The notes: generated by a model from the sequence alone, not told the origin. A stretch of 64,000 nt of DNA from Streptomyces aquilus (GCF_003955715.1 NZ_CP034463.1:1860001-1924000), one strand, 5' to 3'. Shown: positions 25,956-35,604, counted from the stretch's first letter. Numbers and translations: made by a program.

Positions 25956-28262
25956 TTACCGCGCGTCGCCCTCGCTCAGCAACCGCACCAGCTCGATCCG
26001 TGACCGGATCCCCAACCGCGCGAAGACGCCCCGCAGATGGTGGTCGATCGTGCGGGGGCTGAGGGCCAGTCTCGTGGCGATCTCGCGGTTGGTGGCGCCC
26101 TCGGCGGCCATGCGGGCGACCATGAGCTGCTGGGCGGTGAGGCGGGTGGTGGGATCGACCGGGCTCGCTGAAGCGGGAGTTGCGGGGGTGCCGAGCGCGC
26201 GGAGTTCCGCGCGGGCCTGGGCGGCGCAGTGCGGGGCGCCGAAGTGCTCGAACGCCTCCAGGGCGCTGTGCAGGCGGTCGCGGGCCTCGGTGCGGTGCCG
26301 CAGTCGGCGCAGGGCGCTGCCGAACAGCAGCTCCGTGCGGGCACGTTCGAAGTCGCGGGTGCCTCGGGCGTGCAGATCGAGTGCGGTGCGGTAGTGGTCG
26401 ACCGCTTCGGCGCCGGGCGCCAGCAGGGCCCGGCACCGGGCGCTGAGCGCCAGGTCGTCGGGGCTGCGGACGGCGCTCGCCCAGCGGTGGTAGTCGGCGT
26501 GCGCGACCCGGGCCACCCGGGTGTCGTCGGTGCGGACGGCCGCCTCGACGTAGTGCGGGGTGGCCAGGTGCCGGATGGCCCGGTGGCCATGGCCGGGGCC
26601 GAAGCCGGCGAGCGCCCGCAGCCGGGCCGCCGCCGCGGCGAACCGGCCGCTGCTGAGGTCGAGATAGGCGAGCGCCCACTGGGCGAGCGCGGCGGGCAGA
26701 CCGAGACCGCGCCCGAGGGCGTACGACCGGGCCGTCGCCGCCCGTTCCCGGCACACGTCGGCGTCGCCCGTGAGCGCCGCGAACATGGCGAGGGCCGCTT
26801 GGAGATGGCAGGCGCCGTTGTCCTGACCGGTGGCGTAGGCATGCCAGAGCGCGTCGGCCGCGGCGGCCTCCCCGGCGCGCGGGCGCCCGGTCCAGAAGTC
26901 GGCGTAGGCACGGAACTCCATCGCCTGCGCCACGGCGACCGTCGCGCCGCGCACGCGCGCGGAGGCGGCTGCGCGGACGGTCGCCGCGCTGGCCCGCGTG
27001 TGGTCGCCGAGCAGCAGGGCGGCGATTGCGGAGTGGATCAGGAGGGTGGGGTCACCGCCGGGGCCGCAGCGTCCGGCCGTCGCGCCGAGCAGGTCGCGCG
27101 CGTCCTCGTACCGGCCCTCGAAAGCCGCCGCGAGCCCGCCGAGCGTCCCGGGCGGCTCGATCCCGAGCCGCCGCGCCACCCGGTCGGCCTCCCGGCATCG
27201 CCGCAGGTCACCGGTGTAGATGGCGGCCTCGGTGGCCCGGGCGAGGAGGTGGAGGGCGGGGTTGGGGACGCCGAGGGTGGTGAGGGTGGGGCGCGTGGTG
27301 TCCAGTGGTGCGGATGGTGCGGATGGTGCGGGAGAAACGTTCCGGCCTATCGAGTCCGAGAGCGCGCCCACGTCGCCTCCCCCCTCCTCCTGCTCGCGCA
27401 CCGCCGCCGTCAGCAGCGCGTCGAAGGCCTCCGCCGCGTTCCCGGCCCGCAGGGCGAGTACGCCGGTCAGCGCGTCGTCCTCGGTGCGCGCTGCCAGGGC
27501 TCGCGCCCGGTCGCCCGCACCGGACTGCCAGGCGTACACGGCGGCACGTGTCAACAGACGGGTTTGCCCGGCCCGGTCGGGGCACAGCGCGGCCGCGCGT
27601 TCGGCGAGGGCGCGCGCCAGCGGGAGGCGACCCTCGTCGCGGGCCGCCGCGGCGGCCGTGCTGAGCTCCGCCGCCAGCCGGGCGCTCGGGCCGAGGGCGC
27701 CCGCGCCCCGGTGCCAGGAACGCAGCGGCGTCTCACCTTCCGCGCTCAGGACGCGGGCCAGCAGCCGGTGGACGTCGCGCCGGTCCGCCGGTGAGCCGGT
27801 CTCGTACGCGGCGATCCTCGTCCAGGCGTCACGGAAGACGACCCCGTCGGCCCGCGCGTGGGCGAGCCCCGCGGCCTCGGCGGCCTCCAGGGGGCGGGTG
27901 TCGAGGCGGGCGGCGGCGACCGCGCGCAGGAAGGCGTGCGTGGCGACCGGGTACTGGTCGGCGGCGGCGAGGAGGAGCAGGAGGCGGGTGTCGTCGGGCA
28001 GGGCGCGGATCTCCGCGCGGTGGGCGCGCAGCAGCGACGGGGCCAGTTCGGCGGGTTCGGCGGGGAGCGGGTCGAGGCCGGCCGAGCGGCGGTCGCCGAG
28101 CAGTCGTACGGCCTCGGCCGCCGCGCGCGGATCGCCGTGCACGGCGTGCAGGAGCCGTACCCGGACGCCCTCGGGCAAGGCGGAGAGCAGGGCCTGCCAC
28201 GCGTCCGTGACCGGCGGTGGCGAAGTGGGGGCAAGGGGTGGGGGGTTCACCGGAGTCACCAC
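25956..28262 (-). CDS. Large LuxR-family regulator (LAL-like, without P-loop)
   Basis: 768 residues. The C-terminal LuxR helix-turn-helix is clear: LTAQQLMVARMAAEGATNRE and IATRLALSPRTIDHHL, then LGIRSRIELVRLL. The rest is Ala/Leu/Arg-rich helical repeat resembling the TPR part of LAL regulators. The usual N-terminal AAA domain with Walker A is not present; the protein starts near what would be its distal helical part. The GTG at 28262 lacks a ribosome site; GTG at 28250 is also possible. The target is unknown; the secreted lipase gene diverges from it. Confidence 0.85.
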   Translation of the reverse strand: MVTPVNPPPLAPTSPPPVTDAWQALLSALPEGVRVRLLHAVHGDPRAAAEAVRLLGDRRSAGLDPLPAEPAELAPSLLRAHRAEIRALPDDTRLLLLLAAADQYPVATHAFLRAVAAARLDTRPLEAAEAAGLAHARADGVVFRDAWTRIAAYETGSPADRRDVHRLLARVLSAEGETPLRSWHRGAGALGPSARLAAELSTAAAAARDEGRLPLARALAERAAALCPDRAGQTRLLTRAAVYAWQSGAGDRARALAARTEDDALTGVLALRAGNAAEAFDALLTAAVREQEEGGGDVGALSDSIGRNVSPAPSAPSAPLDTTRPTLTTLGVPNPALHLLARATEAAIYTGDLRRCREADRVARRLGIEPPGTLGGLAAAFEGRYEDARDLLGATAGRCGPGGDPTLLIHSAIAALLLGDHTRASAATVRAAASARVRGATVAVAQAMEFRAYADFWTGRPRAGEAAAADALWHAYATGQDNGACHLQAALAMFAALTGDADVCRERAATARSYALGRGLGLPAALAQWALAYLDLSSGRFAAAAARLRALAGFGPGHGHRAIRHLATPHYVEAAVRTDDTRVARVAHADYHRWASAVRSPDDLALSARCRALLAPGAEAVDHYRTALDLHARGTRDFERARTELLFGSALRRLRHRTEARDRLHSALEAFEHFGAPHCAAQARAELRALGTPATPASASPVDPTTRLTAQQLMVARMAAEGATNREIATRLALSPRTIDHHLRGVFARLGIRSRIELVRLLSEGDAR

Positions 28263-28377
28263 GCCATCGACGTTACTGGCGAGTTAATTGAGCCGTAAAG
28301 ACCGGCGATTTCGCCGATGCGGCGCGCGTAGACCCGGCCGCACCCTCCTGACAACCCCACCCGTATCAGGAGGCATC

Positions 28378-29064
28378 ATGCAACTCCGCATGCGCCGCAC
28401 GTCAGCGGCCGTCTCGGCCGTGGTCACCGCGCTCCTTCTGTCGCTCTCCCTGTCCGCGGCCCCCGCTCAGGCCGCGACCCACGATCCGATCGTCTTCGTC
28501 CATGGTTTGAGCAGTGACGCGAGCAGCTGGGACGACTGGATCGCCGACTTCAAGGCCGACGGCTACACGTCCTCGCAGCTGTACGCGTTCTCGTACGACT
28601 GGTCCAAGTCGAACGTCACCACGGCGAGCCAGCTCTCCAGCTACGTGAAGACCGTGCTGTCGCAGACCGGCGCCTCGAAGGTGGACCTGGTCGTGCACTC
28701 GATGGGCGCGCTGAACTCCCGCTACTACCTCAAGAACCTGGGCGGGACGTCGTACGTGGACGACTTCGTCTCGGTGGCCGGTGTCAACCACGGCACGACG
28801 ACCGCTTCCTGGTGCTCCTGGCTGTACACGTCGTGTGCCGAGATGTACACGGGCAGTTCGTTCCTGACCTCGCTCAACTCCGGTGACGAGACCCCGGGCA
28901 GCGTCCGTTACGCCAGCTACTGGTCCAACTGCGACGACGCCCTCACCCCCGACACCACCGCGATCCTCAGCGGGGCGACCAATGTCGAGGTCGGCTGTGT
29001 CTCGCACACCGACATGAACAACGACTACGGGGTCTACCAGCAGGTGCGCGACTTCGTGGCGTAG
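28378..29064 (+). CDS. Secreted lipase/esterase, alpha/beta hydrolase
   Basis: 228 residues. A signal peptide (basic start, hydrophobic core to about residue 32, cleavage near AQAATHD) is followed by VFVHGLSSD (oxyanion region), S108 in VVHSMG as nucleophile and H210 in [12 protein letters not shown]. Four Cys (146, 153, 185, 207) may form two disulfides. Similar to streptomycete extracellular triacylglycerol lipases. TCAGGAGG precedes the ATG. Its promoter region is shared with the divergent LuxR regulator, which may control it. Confidence 0.9.
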   Translation: MQLRMRRTSAAVSAVVTALLLSLSLSAAPAQAATHDPIVFVHGLSSDASSWDDWIADFKADGYTSSQLYAFSYDWSKSNVTTASQLSSYVKTVLSQTGASKVDLVVHSMGALNSRYYLKNLGGTSYVDDFVSVAGVNHGTTTASWCSWLYTSCAEMYTGSSFLTSLNSGDETPGSVRYASYWSNCDDALTPDTTAILSGATNVEVGCVSHTDMNNDYGVYQQVRDFVA

Positions 29065-29138
29065 CTTCCGGGCGGGAGGTGCACGGATCGTGTACCGGGG
29101 GACAATCACGGTAGGGCCCGTCCTTTCGGGAGGTCGCC

Positions 29139-29819
29139 ATGCCGCTACGGTCCGCCGGCTCGGGCAGGTTGCCGAGTGATCCCGTGCACCACCCGCTGTT
29201 CGCCCGCTACTACGCCCGCGCGAGCGTGACCGCCGAGACCCGCTGGGGCATGGCCGGGGTGCGTGACCGGCTGCTGTCCGGGCTGTCCGGGCGGGTCATC
29301 GAGATCGGCGCGGGCAACGGACTGAACTTCGCGCACTATCCGCGGACGGTCGCGGAGGTCGTGGCGATCGAACCGGAGCGCGGTCTGCGGCAGTTGGCGG
29401 TGGAGGCCGCCCTGCGCTCCGAGGTGCCCGTGGACGTGGTGCCGGGCGCAGCGGAGGCGCTGCCGGTCAAGAGCGAGGCGTTCGACGCGGCCGTGGTCTC
29501 CCTGGTGCTGTGCAGCGTGCGGGATGTGCCGCGGGCGCTCGCGGAGATACGGCGGGTGCTGCGGCCCGGCGGTGTCCTGCGGTTCTTCGAGCACGGCCGG
29601 GGCGGCGGAGCGGCGATGCGGTTCACCCAGCGGGCGCTGGACCGGACGGTGTGGCCGCCGCTCGCCGGGGGCTGCCATCTGTCCCGGGAGCCGGTGGCCG
29701 CGCTGCGCGAGGCGGGGTTCGAACTCGGGCCCTACCGGCGGGTGTTCATGCCGGAGAAGGGGCCGAGGACGCCGGCGTCCTTCTGTGTGCTGGGCACCGC
29801 CTGGCGTCCCGCCGAGTGA
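29139..29819 (+). CDS. Class I SAM-dependent methyltransferase
   Basis: 226 residues with the UbiE/Methyltransf_11 pattern: VIEIGAGNGLNF (motif I, about residues 53-64), EPERGL (acidic loop), FDAAVVSLVLCSV (motif II) and LRPGGVLRFFEHG (motif III). Substrate unknown; similar to small phospholipid or methyltransferase-like proteins of actinomycetes. GGGAGG precedes the ATG. Not linked to a biosynthetic cluster here. Confidence 0.88.
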   Translation: MPLRSAGSGRLPSDPVHHPLFARYYARASVTAETRWGMAGVRDRLLSGLSGRVIEIGAGNGLNFAHYPRTVAEVVAIEPERGLRQLAVEAALRSEVPVDVVPGAAEALPVKSEAFDAAVVSLVLCSVRDVPRALAEIRRVLRPGGVLRFFEHGRGGGAAMRFTQRALDRTVWPPLAGGCHLSREPVAALREAGFELGPYRRVFMPEKGPRTPASFCVLGTAWRPAE

Positions 29820-29831
29820 TCGGCCCGGCGC

Positions 29832-30209
29832 TCACAGGCTCCACTGCCGCAGCTCTTCCGCGATGTCGTGCACCGAGGCCTCCCCGCTCTTGACCAGCCG
29901 GGCCAGGTCACGGACCTGCTCGGGCGAGGTGACGACCTTGAGGCCGCTGGCGACCAGGTAGGCGTAGGCGACGGAGGACGCGAACAGCGCGTTGGAGCGC
30001 TCCAACGCCGGTACGTGGATCAGGAGTTGGAGCAGGGCTGCGGCGCGGGCCTGCGGGCTGTCGTAGACGGGTACGTCGAATATCTCGGCCTGGTGGCGCG
30101 CGACGGCCGCGACGAGGGCTCCCCAGTCGACGACCTGCGGGTCACCCGGTGTCTTGTGTTCGGCGAGCATGAGGAGCCAGGCGAGGTCGATTCTCACGTT
30201 GTCGCTCAA
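29832..30209 (-). CDS. Fic/Doc-like toxin with degenerate Fic motif
   Basis: 125-residue Doc-like protein, downstream partner of an RHH antitoxin. The helix corresponding to the Fic core is AALLQLLIHVPALERSNALF; the canonical HxFx(D/E)GNxR is not present: His65, Glu70 and Asn73 remain but the Phe, Gly and Arg do not align. AMP-transfer or phosphorylation as in intact Fic proteins is thus doubtful. TTG start at 30209, four bases after the antitoxin stop, without its own ribosome site, so translation is coupled. GTG at 30197 is an alternative. Confidence 0.75.
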   Translation of the reverse strand: MSDNVRIDLAWLLMLAEHKTPGDPQVVDWGALVAAVARHQAEIFDVPVYDSPQARAAALLQLLIHVPALERSNALFASSVAYAYLVASGLKVVTSPEQVRDLARLVKSGEASVHDIAEELRQWSL

Positions 30210-30213
30210 GAGG

Positions 30214-30441
30214 TCAGCGACGTCCCTCGCGGTCGGCGCCGAACTCCTCGGCGAACACGTTCTCGTACTGCTTCATGAAGTCGGCGGCGGCCTCCACGAA
30301 GGTCTGCCCGACCTGGCCGGCATCCTGCTTGACCAGCTCTTCGATGTAACGGTTGACGCTCATGCCGCGGGCCAGGGCGCGTTCGCGAGCCGCGCGGGCG
30401 GTGCCCTCGTCCACGCGTACGTTCAGCTGGGTCTTCGCCAT
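30214..30441 (-). CDS. Ribbon-helix-helix antitoxin
   Basis: 75 residues. The N-terminal TQLNVRVDEGTARAARERAL and ARGMSVNRYIEELVKQD form a ribbon-helix-helix DNA-binding domain; the C-terminal tail (FMKQYENVFAEEFGAD) is the likely toxin-binding part. First gene of a two-gene toxin-antitoxin operon, divergent from the ABC transporter, and expected to repress its own promoter in the 200-base gap upstream. Confidence 0.85.
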   Translation of the reverse strand: MAKTQLNVRVDEGTARAARERALARGMSVNRYIEELVKQDAGQVGQTFVEAAADFMKQYENVFAEEFGADREGRR

Positions 30442-30639
30442 ACCTCGACGCTAGCGCCGAACCGCTAGCACCGGCAAGGGGTCCACCCGGGGATGGAGAT
30501 TGCCCCTTACATCGGTATCAGGGGCCCGACCTGGGGTGGAGACGGCCTTGCACTCACGGGGGATATCGGGTGTGGGCGGGGTCACACTACCCTCGGCCGG
30601 ACAAGGGAGTCGGTACGTCCAGCGAGCGAGGAGGCAGTC

Positions 30640-31485
30640 TTGTCCACATCTGCTGCGGAGCACGCCCCCGGCCATGCCTCGGCCGACGGGATCGCGGCCC
30701 GCGCCCGCGGACTGACGAAGGCGTACGGCTCGGGTGAGACCACGGTGCTCGCCCTGGACTCGGTGGACGTGGACATCGCGCGCGGCCGCTTCACGGCTGT
30801 CATGGGCCCTTCGGGCTCCGGCAAGTCCACGCTGATGCACTGCCTGGCCGGGCTCGACAACGTGTCCGCCGGTCAGGTCTGGCTCGGCGACACCGAGATC
30901 ACGGGGCTCAAGGAGCGCGAGCTGACGCGGCTGCGGCGGGACCGGATCGGGTTCATGTTCCAGTCGTTCAACCTGATCCCGACGCTGAACGCGGCCGAGA
31001 ACATCACCCTGCCCATGGACATCGCGGGCAAGAAGCCCGACGAGAAGTGGCTGGACCAGGTCATCGACACGCTGGGGCTGCGGGACCGGCTCAAGCACCG
31101 GCCCGCCCAGCTCTCCGGCGGTCAGCAGCAGCGGGTGGCGTGCGCGCGGGCGCTGGCCTCCCGGCCGGAGCTGATCTTCGCGGACGAGCCGACCGGCAAC
31201 CTCGACTCGCGGGCCGGTCTGGAGGTGCTCGGCTTCCTGCGCGACGCCGTGGACGACCTCGGGCAGACCGTCGTCATGGTCACCCACGACCCCGGCGCCG
31301 CCGCCCACTCCGACCTGGTGCTCTTCCTCGGGGACGGACGGATCGTCGACGAGATGGCGCGGCCGACGGCGGAGGCGGTGCTGGAGCGGATGAAGCGGTT
31401 CGACGTGATCCGCGGCCAGGTGGACACCGCTGAAGGCCAGGCCGACAGCGAGGCAACCCCCGACGTCTCCCTCGACAAGGACTGA
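30640..31485 (+). CDS. ABC transporter ATP-binding protein (MacB/LolD type)
   Basis: 281-residue ATPase: Walker A GPSGSGKST, LSGGQQQR signature, FADEPTGNLDSR with Walker B, and VTHDP H-loop. MFQSFNLIPTLNAAENI is typical of the MacB/FtsE/LolD clade, which works with FtsX-type permeases, present next. The TTG at 30640 is preferred because GAGGAGG lies five bases before it; a longer reading into the intergenic region is unlikely. Function: export or mechanotransmission at the membrane; substrate unknown. Confidence 0.93.
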   Translation: MSTSAAEHAPGHASADGIAARARGLTKAYGSGETTVLALDSVDVDIARGRFTAVMGPSGSGKSTLMHCLAGLDNVSAGQVWLGDTEITGLKERELTRLRRDRIGFMFQSFNLIPTLNAAENITLPMDIAGKKPDEKWLDQVIDTLGLRDRLKHRPAQLSGGQQQRVACARALASRPELIFADEPTGNLDSRAGLEVLGFLRDAVDDLGQTVVMVTHDPGAAAHSDLVLFLGDGRIVDEMARPTAEAVLERMKRFDVIRGQVDTAEGQADSEATPDVSLDKD

Positions 31486-31489
31486 ATCG

Positions 31490-34057
31490 GTGCTGAAGGC
31501 GACGCTCCGCAGCTTCCTCGCGCACAAGGGACGGCTGGTGCTGTCCGCGCTGGCCATCGTCCTGTCCGTGGCCTTCGTCGCGGGCAGCCTGATCTTCTCC
31601 GACACGGTGACCCGGACCTTCGACCGGCTGTTCGCCTCCACGTCCGCCGATGTGACCGTGGAACCGAAGGACGACCTCGACTCCCAGGTGCCGACCGGTG
31701 AGGCCCGCACCCTGCCCGCCTCACTGGCCCAGCAGGTGGCGAAGGTCGACGGTGTCGCGTCGACCCACGCGGACGTGAGCGTCGAGAACATCACGGTCGT
31801 CGACAGCGACAACGAGTCGGTCGGCCCGACCACCGGCGCCCCCACCATCGCCTCCGACTGGTACGTCACCGACCGCAGCCCCGTGAAGCTCACCTCCGGC
31901 CACGCCCCGCACGGCGCCGCCGAGGCGCTCCTGGACGCCGACACCGCCGACAAGAAGCACGTGAGGATCGGCGACACGCTGACCGTGCTGGCTCAGCCGG
32001 GCACGTTCAAGGTCCGGATCGTCGGCATCGCCACCTTCACCACGACCAACCCGGGCGCGGCCCTGGTCTTCCTCGACCCGGCCACCGCGCCGGACCAGCT
32101 GCTCGGCTCACCGGACAAGGCGACGGGCATCTCGGTGGACGCGGCCCCCGGTGTGAGCGACGCCCAGCTCAAGAGCCGGATCGCCGCCACGCTCGACACC
32201 GGTACCTACGACGTGAGGACCGCCGACGAGCAGGCCGACTCCGCCGCGGAGGATCTCGGCGGGTTCCTGGACGTCATCAAGTACGTGATGCTCGGCTTCG
32301 CCGGGATCGCGGTGCTGGTCGGCGTGTTCCTGATCGTCAACACGTTCTCCATGCTGATCGCCCAGCGCACCCGGGAGCTGGGCCTGCTCCGGGCGCTCGG
32401 CGCGGACCGCCGGCAGGTGCGCCGCTCGGTGCTGACGGAGGCGATCCTGCTCGGTCTGGTCGGCTCGACGCTGGGCCTGGCGGGGGGCATCGGGCTCGCC
32501 GCCGGGCTGATCAAGCTGATGGGTGTCTTCGGGATGAACCTCAAGACCACGGAGATGGTGGTCGGTTGGGGAACTCCCGTGGCGGCGTACGTCGTCGGCG
32601 TCGGGGTCACCTTCGTGGCGGCGTATCTGCCGGCGCGGCGCGCGGCGGGCGTCTCGCCGATGGCCGCGCTCGCGGACGCCGAGATCGCGGGTATCGGAAA
32701 ACCGCTCAGGACCCGGGCGATCGTGGGCTCGATCGTCGGGGCGCTCGGCGCGGCGGCGCTGGTGGGCTGTGCGACGGCGACGAAGACGTCCTCGTCCGCG
32801 TCCCTGCTGGGGCTGGGCGTCGTCCTCACCCTCATCGCGACCGTGATCGCGGGACCGCTGCTGGTCCGCCCGGTCATCCGGGTTCTCGGCGCGGCCTTCC
32901 CGGCCCTGTTCGGCTCGATCGGCCGCATGAGCCAGCGCAACGCCCTGCGCAATCCCCGTCGTACGGGCGCCACCGCGGCGGCCCTCATGGTGGGCCTCGC
33001 CCTGGTCGGTGGCATGTCGGTGGCGAGCGCGTCGATGTCCAAGTCCTTCGACCAGCAGATCGACAAGACGCTGGGCGCCGACTTCGTCGTCCAGAACAGC
33101 AACTTCGTACCGTTCTCGCAGACCGTCACCGACGCGGTGCGCGACACCGAGGGCGTCGGTCTCGTCGTACGGCAGCGGTTCGCGCCGCTGGCGGTGCGGC
33201 TGCCGGACGGCAAGCGCGTCGAGACGACCGCCGCGGGCTACGACGACAAGGTGGACGACGTCGCCCATGTCACGTACGCGGACGGGGACTCGGCGGCGGC
33301 GCTGGCGCCCGGCAGCATGGGCATGGACGTCGACTTCGCCAAGGACCACGACGTGCGGATCGGCGACACGCTCCCCGTGGAGTTCCCGGGCGGGCAGCGC
33401 ACCGAGATGAAGGTCGCCGCCTTCACCGACCAGGACGGCTCGGACGGGTTCGGCATGCAGGGCGGGCTGTTCTTCGGCATCGCCACGGTCGAGAAGTACG
33501 TGCCGGGCGGCCAGGACTCCGCGCTGTACGTCAACGCGGCCTCGGGCACGAGCGCCGACCAGCTGCGCGCCCGGCTCGACAAGTCCCTCGACCCCTATCC
33601 GCAGGTCCAGGTCCGCGACCTGGCCGACTACAAGAAGCTGGTGCACGACCAGATCGCCGTGCTGCTCTACCTGGTGTACGCGCTGCTCGGCCTCGCGATC
33701 GTCATCGCGGTGCTCGGCGTGGTCAACACCCTTGCCCTGTCGGTGGTGGAGCGCACCCGGGAGATCGGACTGCTGCGCGCCATCGGGCTCGGCCGACGCC
33801 AACTGCGCCGGATGATCCGCCTGGAATCGGTGGTGATCGCCGTCTTCGGCGCGGTCCTGGGGCTGGCGCTCGGGCTGGTGTGGGGGGTGTGCGTGCAGCA
33901 GGTGCTGGAGTTGCAGGGCATGAACGCGCTGGCGATCCCGTGGTCGACGATCGTCGCGGTCGTGGTCGGCTCGGCGGTCGTCGGCATCGTGGCGGCCCTG
34001 CTGCCGGCGTTGCGTGCATCGCGCATGAATGTGCTGGCGGCCATCGCGCACGAGTGA
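31490..34057 (+). CDS. FtsX/MacB-type ABC transporter permease
   Basis: 855 residues with two copies of the FtsX unit. There is an N-terminal helix (about 15-40), a large extracytoplasmic domain, three helices around 260-385, further helices near 405-470 and at about 490, a second extracytoplasmic domain, and three final helices (720-845). RTRELGLLRALGADRRQVR and RTREIGLLRAIGLGRRQLR are the paired coupling motifs. GTG start four bases after the ATPase stop. Likely moves hydrophobic or peptide compounds or controls cell-wall enzymes. Confidence 0.93.
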   Translation: MLKATLRSFLAHKGRLVLSALAIVLSVAFVAGSLIFSDTVTRTFDRLFASTSADVTVEPKDDLDSQVPTGEARTLPASLAQQVAKVDGVASTHADVSVENITVVDSDNESVGPTTGAPTIASDWYVTDRSPVKLTSGHAPHGAAEALLDADTADKKHVRIGDTLTVLAQPGTFKVRIVGIATFTTTNPGAALVFLDPATAPDQLLGSPDKATGISVDAAPGVSDAQLKSRIAATLDTGTYDVRTADEQADSAAEDLGGFLDVIKYVMLGFAGIAVLVGVFLIVNTFSMLIAQRTRELGLLRALGADRRQVRRSVLTEAILLGLVGSTLGLAGGIGLAAGLIKLMGVFGMNLKTTEMVVGWGTPVAAYVVGVGVTFVAAYLPARRAAGVSPMAALADAEIAGIGKPLRTRAIVGSIVGALGAAALVGCATATKTSSSASLLGLGVVLTLIATVIAGPLLVRPVIRVLGAAFPALFGSIGRMSQRNALRNPRRTGATAAALMVGLALVGGMSVASASMSKSFDQQIDKTLGADFVVQNSNFVPFSQTVTDAVRDTEGVGLVVRQRFAPLAVRLPDGKRVETTAAGYDDKVDDVAHVTYADGDSAAALAPGSMGMDVDFAKDHDVRIGDTLPVEFPGGQRTEMKVAAFTDQDGSDGFGMQGGLFFGIATVEKYVPGGQDSALYVNAASGTSADQLRARLDKSLDPYPQVQVRDLADYKKLVHDQIAVLLYLVYALLGLAIVIAVLGVVNTLALSVVERTREIGLLRAIGLGRRQLRRMIRLESVVIAVFGAVLGLALGLVWGVCVQQVLELQGMNALAIPWSTIVAVVVGSAVVGIVAALLPALRASRMNVLAAIAHE

Positions 34058-34101
34058 TGGAATCGGCGTGACCTCAAGTCGTAGCTGTCCGAGGAGAGTT
34101 C

Positions 34102-34959
34102 ATGTCGCGTCCGTTCCGCTTCGGCGTCAACCTGATCGACCCCGCGCCCGCCGCGGAGTGGCGCGCCAAGTGTCGCCGGGCCGAGGAGATCGGTTACGAC
34201 GTGATCCTCGTCCCGGACCATCTGGGCATGCCCGCGCCGTTCCCGGCGCTGGTGGCGGCGGCCGCGGCCACCGAACGGCCGCGGCTCGGCACGTTCGTGC
34301 TCAACGCGGGTTTCTGGAACCCGGCGTTGCTCGCCCGCGAGGTCGCGACGACGCAGGCGCTGACCGACGGGCGTCTCGAACTCGGTCTGGGCACCGGGTA
34401 CGTACAGGCCGAGCACGACCGGGCCGGGCTGCCCTTCGGGTCGCCGGGCGCGCGCGTGGACCATCTCCGGCACACGGTCGAGGAGTTGGGGCGCCTCCTC
34501 GACACCAAGGTGCCGTTGCTGCTCGGCGGCAACGGCGAGCGGATGCTGCGGCTCGCCGCCGAGCACGCGGACATCGCCGCGTTCACGGGCGCGTATCTGG
34601 CGCCGGGGAACACCGAGGGCAAGCTGGTGCCGACGACCCTCGACGAGTTCGACGCGCGGTTCGCCCGGTACCGGGAGCTGGCTGCGGACCGTGCGGAACC
34701 GGCGGAACTGAACCTGCTCCTCCAGATGGTGGCCGTCACCGACGACCCGGAGGCCGCCGTACGACCGCTCGTCGACCGGGTCCCGGGCTTCACCGTGGAG
34801 CAGGCGCTGGAACTGCCCATCCTGCTGGTCGGCAGCAAGGAGGAGGTCACCGCGAAGGTGCTCGCGCTGCGCGAGAAGTACGGGTTCAGCTATCTGACCG
34901 TGCTGGAGCCGCACCTGGAGGCGTTCGCGCCGGTCGTCGCGGAGCTGGGCGGCAAGTGA
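34102..34959 (+). CDS. LLM-class F420-dependent oxidoreductase
   Basis: 285-residue luciferase-like TIM-barrel protein. FRFGVNLIDP at the start, YDVILVPDHLG, LALTDGRLELGLGTGY-like LTDGRLELGLGTGY and VPLLLGGNGERMLRLAAEHAD are the family motifs; actinobacterial members usually use coenzyme F420. Substrate unknown. GAGGAGA precedes the ATG. Short gap after the ABC permease, so read-through is possible. Confidence 0.88.
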   Translation: MSRPFRFGVNLIDPAPAAEWRAKCRRAEEIGYDVILVPDHLGMPAPFPALVAAAAATERPRLGTFVLNAGFWNPALLAREVATTQALTDGRLELGLGTGYVQAEHDRAGLPFGSPGARVDHLRHTVEELGRLLDTKVPLLLGGNGERMLRLAAEHADIAAFTGAYLAPGNTEGKLVPTTLDEFDARFARYRELAADRAEPAELNLLLQMVAVTDDPEAAVRPLVDRVPGFTVEQALELPILLVGSKEEVTAKVLALREKYGFSYLTVLEPHLEAFAPVVAELGGK

Positions 34960-35079
34960 CCGCGGCCCGCGTCCGGATGCGGTCCGAACGCCGCCTGCGT
35001 GCTGTCCCGACGCCGTCCGCATGCTGTCCGGATGCTGGAATTCCGGGTCTCGTCGCGGGGTGCGTGATGGGATCGTCGT

Positions 35080-35505
35080 ATGACTGATCTGCACATCAGG
35101 GCCGCCGTCCCCGAGGACCTCGACGCCGTGCTGGCCTTCTGGAAGACGGCCGCCGAGGGCACGAGCATCAGCGACGACCGGGACGGCGTCGAGCGGCTCG
35201 TCGCCCGGGACCCCGAGGCACTGATCCTGGCCGAGCGGGACGGCGAGCTGGTCGGCACGGTGATCGCGGGTTTCGACGGCTGGCGCTGCCATCTCTACCG
35301 GCTCGCGGTGCATCCGGAGCGCCGCCGCCAGGGCATCGGCTCGGCGTTGCTCGCCGCCGCGGAGGAGCGGTTCGTGGCACTCGGCGGGCGCCGCGGGGAC
35401 GCGATGGTGCTGGTGCGCAACGAGACGGGGCAGGCGGCGTGGCGGGCGGCCGGGTACGCGCCGGAGGAGAAGTGGCGGCGCTGGGTGAAGCACCTCACGG
35501 TTTGA
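35080..35505 (+). CDS. GNAT family N-acetyltransferase
   Basis: 141 residues. LYRLAVHPERRRQGIGSALL is motif A with the acetyl-CoA-binding Q/RxxGxG/A loop, and NETGQAAWRAAGY is motif B. The acceptor is unknown. No Shine-Dalgarno is visible; TGGGAT six bases before the ATG may be a -10 box of a leaderless message. Upstream (34975-35040) lies a stretch of imperfect GTCCGNATGCTG-like repeats. Confidence 0.88.
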   Translation: MTDLHIRAAVPEDLDAVLAFWKTAAEGTSISDDRDGVERLVARDPEALILAERDGELVGTVIAGFDGWRCHLYRLAVHPERRRQGIGSALLAAAEERFVALGGRRGDAMVLVRNETGQAAWRAAGYAPEEKWRRWVKHLTV

Positions 35506-35604
35506 GCGGCTTTACTTTTCCTTTGCCGTCGGTGGGTCACCCGGCCTCCCGACGCAAGGTGTGGGCTGCGACGCCCTGTCCGATCATGGGACGGAGGTGA
35601 CCCG

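Noticed and set aside
25555..26754. In-frame extension of the NACHT gene to a start at 26754
   Set aside because: This stretch is antisense to the LuxR gene, has Arg/Pro/Gly-rich shadow composition and crosses a strong terminator at 25900-25936.
25956..34057. Secondary-metabolite cluster (LuxR regulator, methyltransferase, ABC exporter)
   Set aside because: No PKS, NRPS, terpene, RiPP or other core biosynthetic gene lies among them, and gene directions do not suggest one unit.
34966..35060. Repeat array between the F420 oxidoreductase and GNAT genes
   Set aside because: The GTCCGNATGCTG-like units are too irregular in length and sequence to call a defined repeat.
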